DNA of 64,000 bases, taken from assembly GCF_000014225.1 (NCBI RefSeq), contig NC_008228.1, positions 992,001-1,056,000 of the forward strand, given 5' to 3'. Both the position numbers and the translations under genes were made by a program. Every line of letters starts with the position of its first letter. Positions within the stretch are counted from its first letter, which is position 1. The notes beneath the pieces are model-generated. The model did no database searches and was not told the origin of the DNA. It was given only the letters and a program-made list of their open reading frames with translations. The stretch comes from Paraglaciecola sp. T6c. Its GTDB lineage: Bacteria > Pseudomonadota > Gammaproteobacteria > Enterobacterales > Alteromonadaceae. Below, piece after piece: positions 62,099 through 64,000 of this stretch.

Positions 62099-63652
62099 AT
62101 GAAGTTAACGTTTTTTATCGCGGGCATGGCAACTGCCTTGCTTTGTCACAGTAGCTTAGCTGCCAATGAACCAGAGCAAGAAACTGTGCAAACCAAACAA
62201 CCAAACGTATTGGTTCTTATGTTTGACGACATGCGTTTTGATACATTCTCGTATCGTGGCGGTCCAGTTCCTACCCCTAACATTGATGCCCTAGCCAACG
62301 ACGGCACCCGCTTTGATAATGCCATGACAACCACTGGCTTGTGTTCACCTTCACGTGCTGCGTTGTTTACAGGGCGTTGGGGACATAAAACCGGCCTAGA
62401 TGATAACGTAGGTTTGTACCATTCTCATGTGGATGAACTAAGTGAAGAAGAAGGAGGCGTGATACGCCGTGCTGCAGACACCGGATACCACGTAGGATAT
62501 GTGGGCAAGTGGCACCTTGGCCCCCAAGGCCCAGCGCTACGAGGTGCTGATTTTATGTGGGGCAAAGAACATTCTCAGGCCCGTCATTCTCGCCCCTACG
62601 TGCCTTATGAAAAACAAGCCAAAATGGCGCAATACAATCGCGGCGAGCGGGACGAAAATGGCGAGAAGCACGAATATTACCAAACCTTGCCTGGTACATA
62701 CGAAACAAGCCATACCGCTGAAAACGTGGATATGGGGCAAAAAATGCTACGTGAAGCGGCCAAAATGGATGAACCATTCTTTGGCGTCATCAGCTTCGAA
62801 CAGCCGCATCCTCCTTATCGAGTACCAGAGCCATACGCCAGTATGTTCGATCCGAAAACAGTTAAATTACCCGCTAATCACGCTGTGAAACGTCAGTTTA
62901 AGCCGATGGCTCAAGATGAAGATTGGTGGCCTTGGCATGATGTGGGCCATATGACGGATATGGATTGGCGCAAGTCACGCACCTTTTATTACGGTGCCAT
63001 TGCCATGATCGACCATGCGGTTGGGGATATCATCAAAACGGCCAAAGACGTGGGCATGTACGATGACTTAACGATTATCGTGCTAGGCGATCAGGGAAGC
63101 ATGTTGGGAGAGCATAATCTGTACGATAAAGGCCCTTATGCTTACGACGAATTGATGCGCATGCCTTTAATCATTCGCGCGCCAAATGTAGAGCCTAGAA
63201 TTGTTAACAAGCAAGTTTCAATGCTCGACATTGCGCCGACAATTAGCGAAATGATGTCACTGGAGCCTGACGGAGACGTGGACGGCAGAAGTTTAGTGAA
63301 TTTGATGGAGCAAGGCGACATTGCTGATAAAGGCAGAGTCGATCAAGCGTTATATGCTTATGAATGGTACAACGGCGGCTGGTTCGGCATTCGCGCTTTG
63401 CGTACCCCAGAGATGAAATTCGTTTGGAACCCAGGTGATAACCGTGACGAATTGTACGATCTGAAAAATGATCCCATCGAAGTCAACAACCTCATCAAAG
63501 ACAAAAAATACACTAAGCAGCTACGCCATATGGTGCAACTGATGGAAGACGAGCTCGTGCGTATCAAAGACCCATCAATAGAAAAGTTCCGCTATCAAGT
63601 CGCGGGCTATCGAAGCAAAGAGGGCACTAGCCAAGCCTATAACGTTGACTAA
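62099..63652 (+). CDS. Exported S1-family sulfatase (choline/carbohydrate sulfatase-like)
   Basis: 517 residues with a signal peptide (about 1-21, ending LAA). Metal ligands are MFDDMRFD (Asp43, Asp44); signature CSPSR at 82-86 with Cys82 as formylglycine precursor. YVGKWHLGPQGP and an acidic VLGDQGSMLGEHN metal segment follow. The C-terminal subdomain is normal. It differs from the 48.7-kb sulfatase, so it probably attacks another sulfate position. It is under the control of the operator-bearing region upstream and is followed by another sulfatase gene 75 bp later. Confidence 0.87.
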   Translation: MKLTFFIAGMATALLCHSSLAANEPEQETVQTKQPNVLVLMFDDMRFDTFSYRGGPVPTPNIDALANDGTRFDNAMTTTGLCSPSRAALFTGRWGHKTGLDDNVGLYHSHVDELSEEEGGVIRRAADTGYHVGYVGKWHLGPQGPALRGADFMWGKEHSQARHSRPYVPYEKQAKMAQYNRGERDENGEKHEYYQTLPGTYETSHTAENVDMGQKMLREAAKMDEPFFGVISFEQPHPPYRVPEPYASMFDPKTVKLPANHAVKRQFKPMAQDEDWWPWHDVGHMTDMDWRKSRTFYYGAIAMIDHAVGDIIKTAKDVGMYDDLTIIVLGDQGSMLGEHNLYDKGPYAYDELMRMPLIIRAPNVEPRIVNKQVSMLDIAPTISEMMSLEPDGDVDGRSLVNLMEQGDIADKGRVDQALYAYEWYNGGWFGIRALRTPEMKFVWNPGDNRDELYDLKNDPIEVNNLIKDKKYTKQLRHMVQLMEDELVRIKDPSIEKFRYQVAGYRSKEGTSQAYNVD

Positions 63653-63666
63653 TTTTGATTGAATGA

Positions 63667-63695
63667 GCCCAGCCCATTTCAAGAGCAGGCTGGGC
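63667..63695 (+). terminator. Intercistronic hairpin between two sulfatases
   Basis: GCCCAGCC / GGCTGGGC, perfect 8-bp stem with a 13-nt loop, no T-run. Likely a processing or stability element or weak attenuator. Confidence 0.4.
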
Positions 63696-63727
63696 CGTAT
63701 AGATAAGTTTTGTGTAAGGACAACAGA

Positions 63728-64000
63728 ATGACCTTTAATAAAAAAGTGAGCACACTGCTTTGGGGTACTCTCATTGCTATATCAGTTGGCAATGCAAGCG
63801 CCGCTGATGCTGGGCAAAGTAAAGCAGATGAATCAAACGAAAAACCCAATATTCTTTTCGTGTTAGCAGATGATTTAGGCTACAACGATGTGGGGTTTAA
63901 CGGCTCTACCGATATCAAAACCCCGAATTTGGACGGACTGGCCAAAAACGGTATGACCTTTGATGCCGCATATGTTGCTCATCCTTTTTGTGGACCAAGC
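63728..64000 (+). CDS. S1-family sulfatase, N-terminal part (cut by window end)
   Basis: Ninety-one codons to the end of the window. A signal peptide (about 1-26, ending ASAA) is followed by NILFVLADDLGYND with the Asp-Asp metal pair (48, 49) and KTPNLDGLAKNGMTF. The sequence stops within the signature CGPS at residues 88-91, the start of C-x-P-x-R. This is therefore a fourth sulfatase of the window, probably in an operon with the preceding one. AAGGACAAC ribosome site. Confidence 0.85.
   Translation, partial: MTFNKKVSTLLWGTLIAISVGNASAADAGQSKADESNEKPNILFVLADDLGYNDVGFNGSTDIKTPNLDGLAKNGMTFDAAYVAHPFCGPS

Overview
The window looks like a chromosomal segment of a marine, macroalga-associated gammaproteobacterium of the Alteromonadales (Paraglaciecola/Glaciecola/Alteromonas-like). 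I infer this from moderate GC, the protein style, TonB-dependent receptors paired with galactan hydrolases and sulfatases, a PEP-CTERM protein and IS10/IS110-type elements. It has two metabolic themes separated by scarred, mobile DNA. I saw no rRNA, tRNA or CRISPR array.

Region 1 (0.4-3.1 kb) holds two secreted glycosidases on the minus strand: a GH43 beta-xylosidase/arabinofuranosidase-like enzyme and a GH16 endo-galactanase-like enzyme.

Region 2 (3.7-20.5 kb) is an aromatic-compound island. A vanillate-demethylase-type Rieske oxygenase (VanA) lies divergent from a GntR repressor, with three GGATCC-centred palindromes of the VanR operator type between and around them. Next come a LysR regulator divergent from an ACMSD-like amidohydrolase, an extradiol-dioxygenase-like VOC protein, a fumarylacetoacetate-hydrolase (FAH) family enzyme and a glutathione-independent formaldehyde dehydrogenase. 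After an AraC regulator there is a second Rieske oxygenase. A LysR regulator then faces a tight six-gene operon: FAH-family, cyclase, alpha/beta hydrolase, VOC dioxygenase, Rieske ferredoxin, FAD monooxygenase. Read together: methoxy-aromatics are O-demethylated, the formaldehyde is oxidised by FdhA, and the resulting catechol-like rings are opened and hydrolysed by two separate meta-cleavage modules.

Region 3 (20.5-26.1 kb) is a small integron-cassette-like array without an integrase. Three short ORFs of unknown function are separated by attC-like sites. One attC is interrupted by both an IS110-family element and an IS10-like element. A decayed marR 3' fragment follows.

Region 4 (26.8-42.8 kb) resumes the aromatic theme: a TonB receptor, a LysR regulator divergent from a third Rieske oxygenase, DoxX, the VanB-type reductase (the only dedicated one in the window), a lipoprotein arylsulfatase, a siderophore-interacting flavoreductase, a GST, a type-B carboxylesterase, an MFS transporter and a metallo-beta-lactamase-fold hydrolase. 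At 37.9-38.2 kb the 3' halves of a marR gene and a vanA gene abut tail-out, which looks like a deletion scar.

Region 5 (43-64 kb) is a sulfated-galactan (carrageenan/furcellaran-type) utilisation locus: a PEP-CTERM protein, a large modular GH82 iota-carrageenase-like protein, GH16, sulfatases at 48.7, 62.1 and 63.7 kb (the last cut by the window end), a DUF1080 lipoprotein, a GH42/GH167-like lipoprotein galactosidase, an Ig-like lipoprotein and a 1236-residue TonB receptor. Three copies of a 19-bp dyad centred on AAACAT-N3-ATGTTT sit in the upstream regions of this locus and probably define its regulon; the regulator gene is not in the window.
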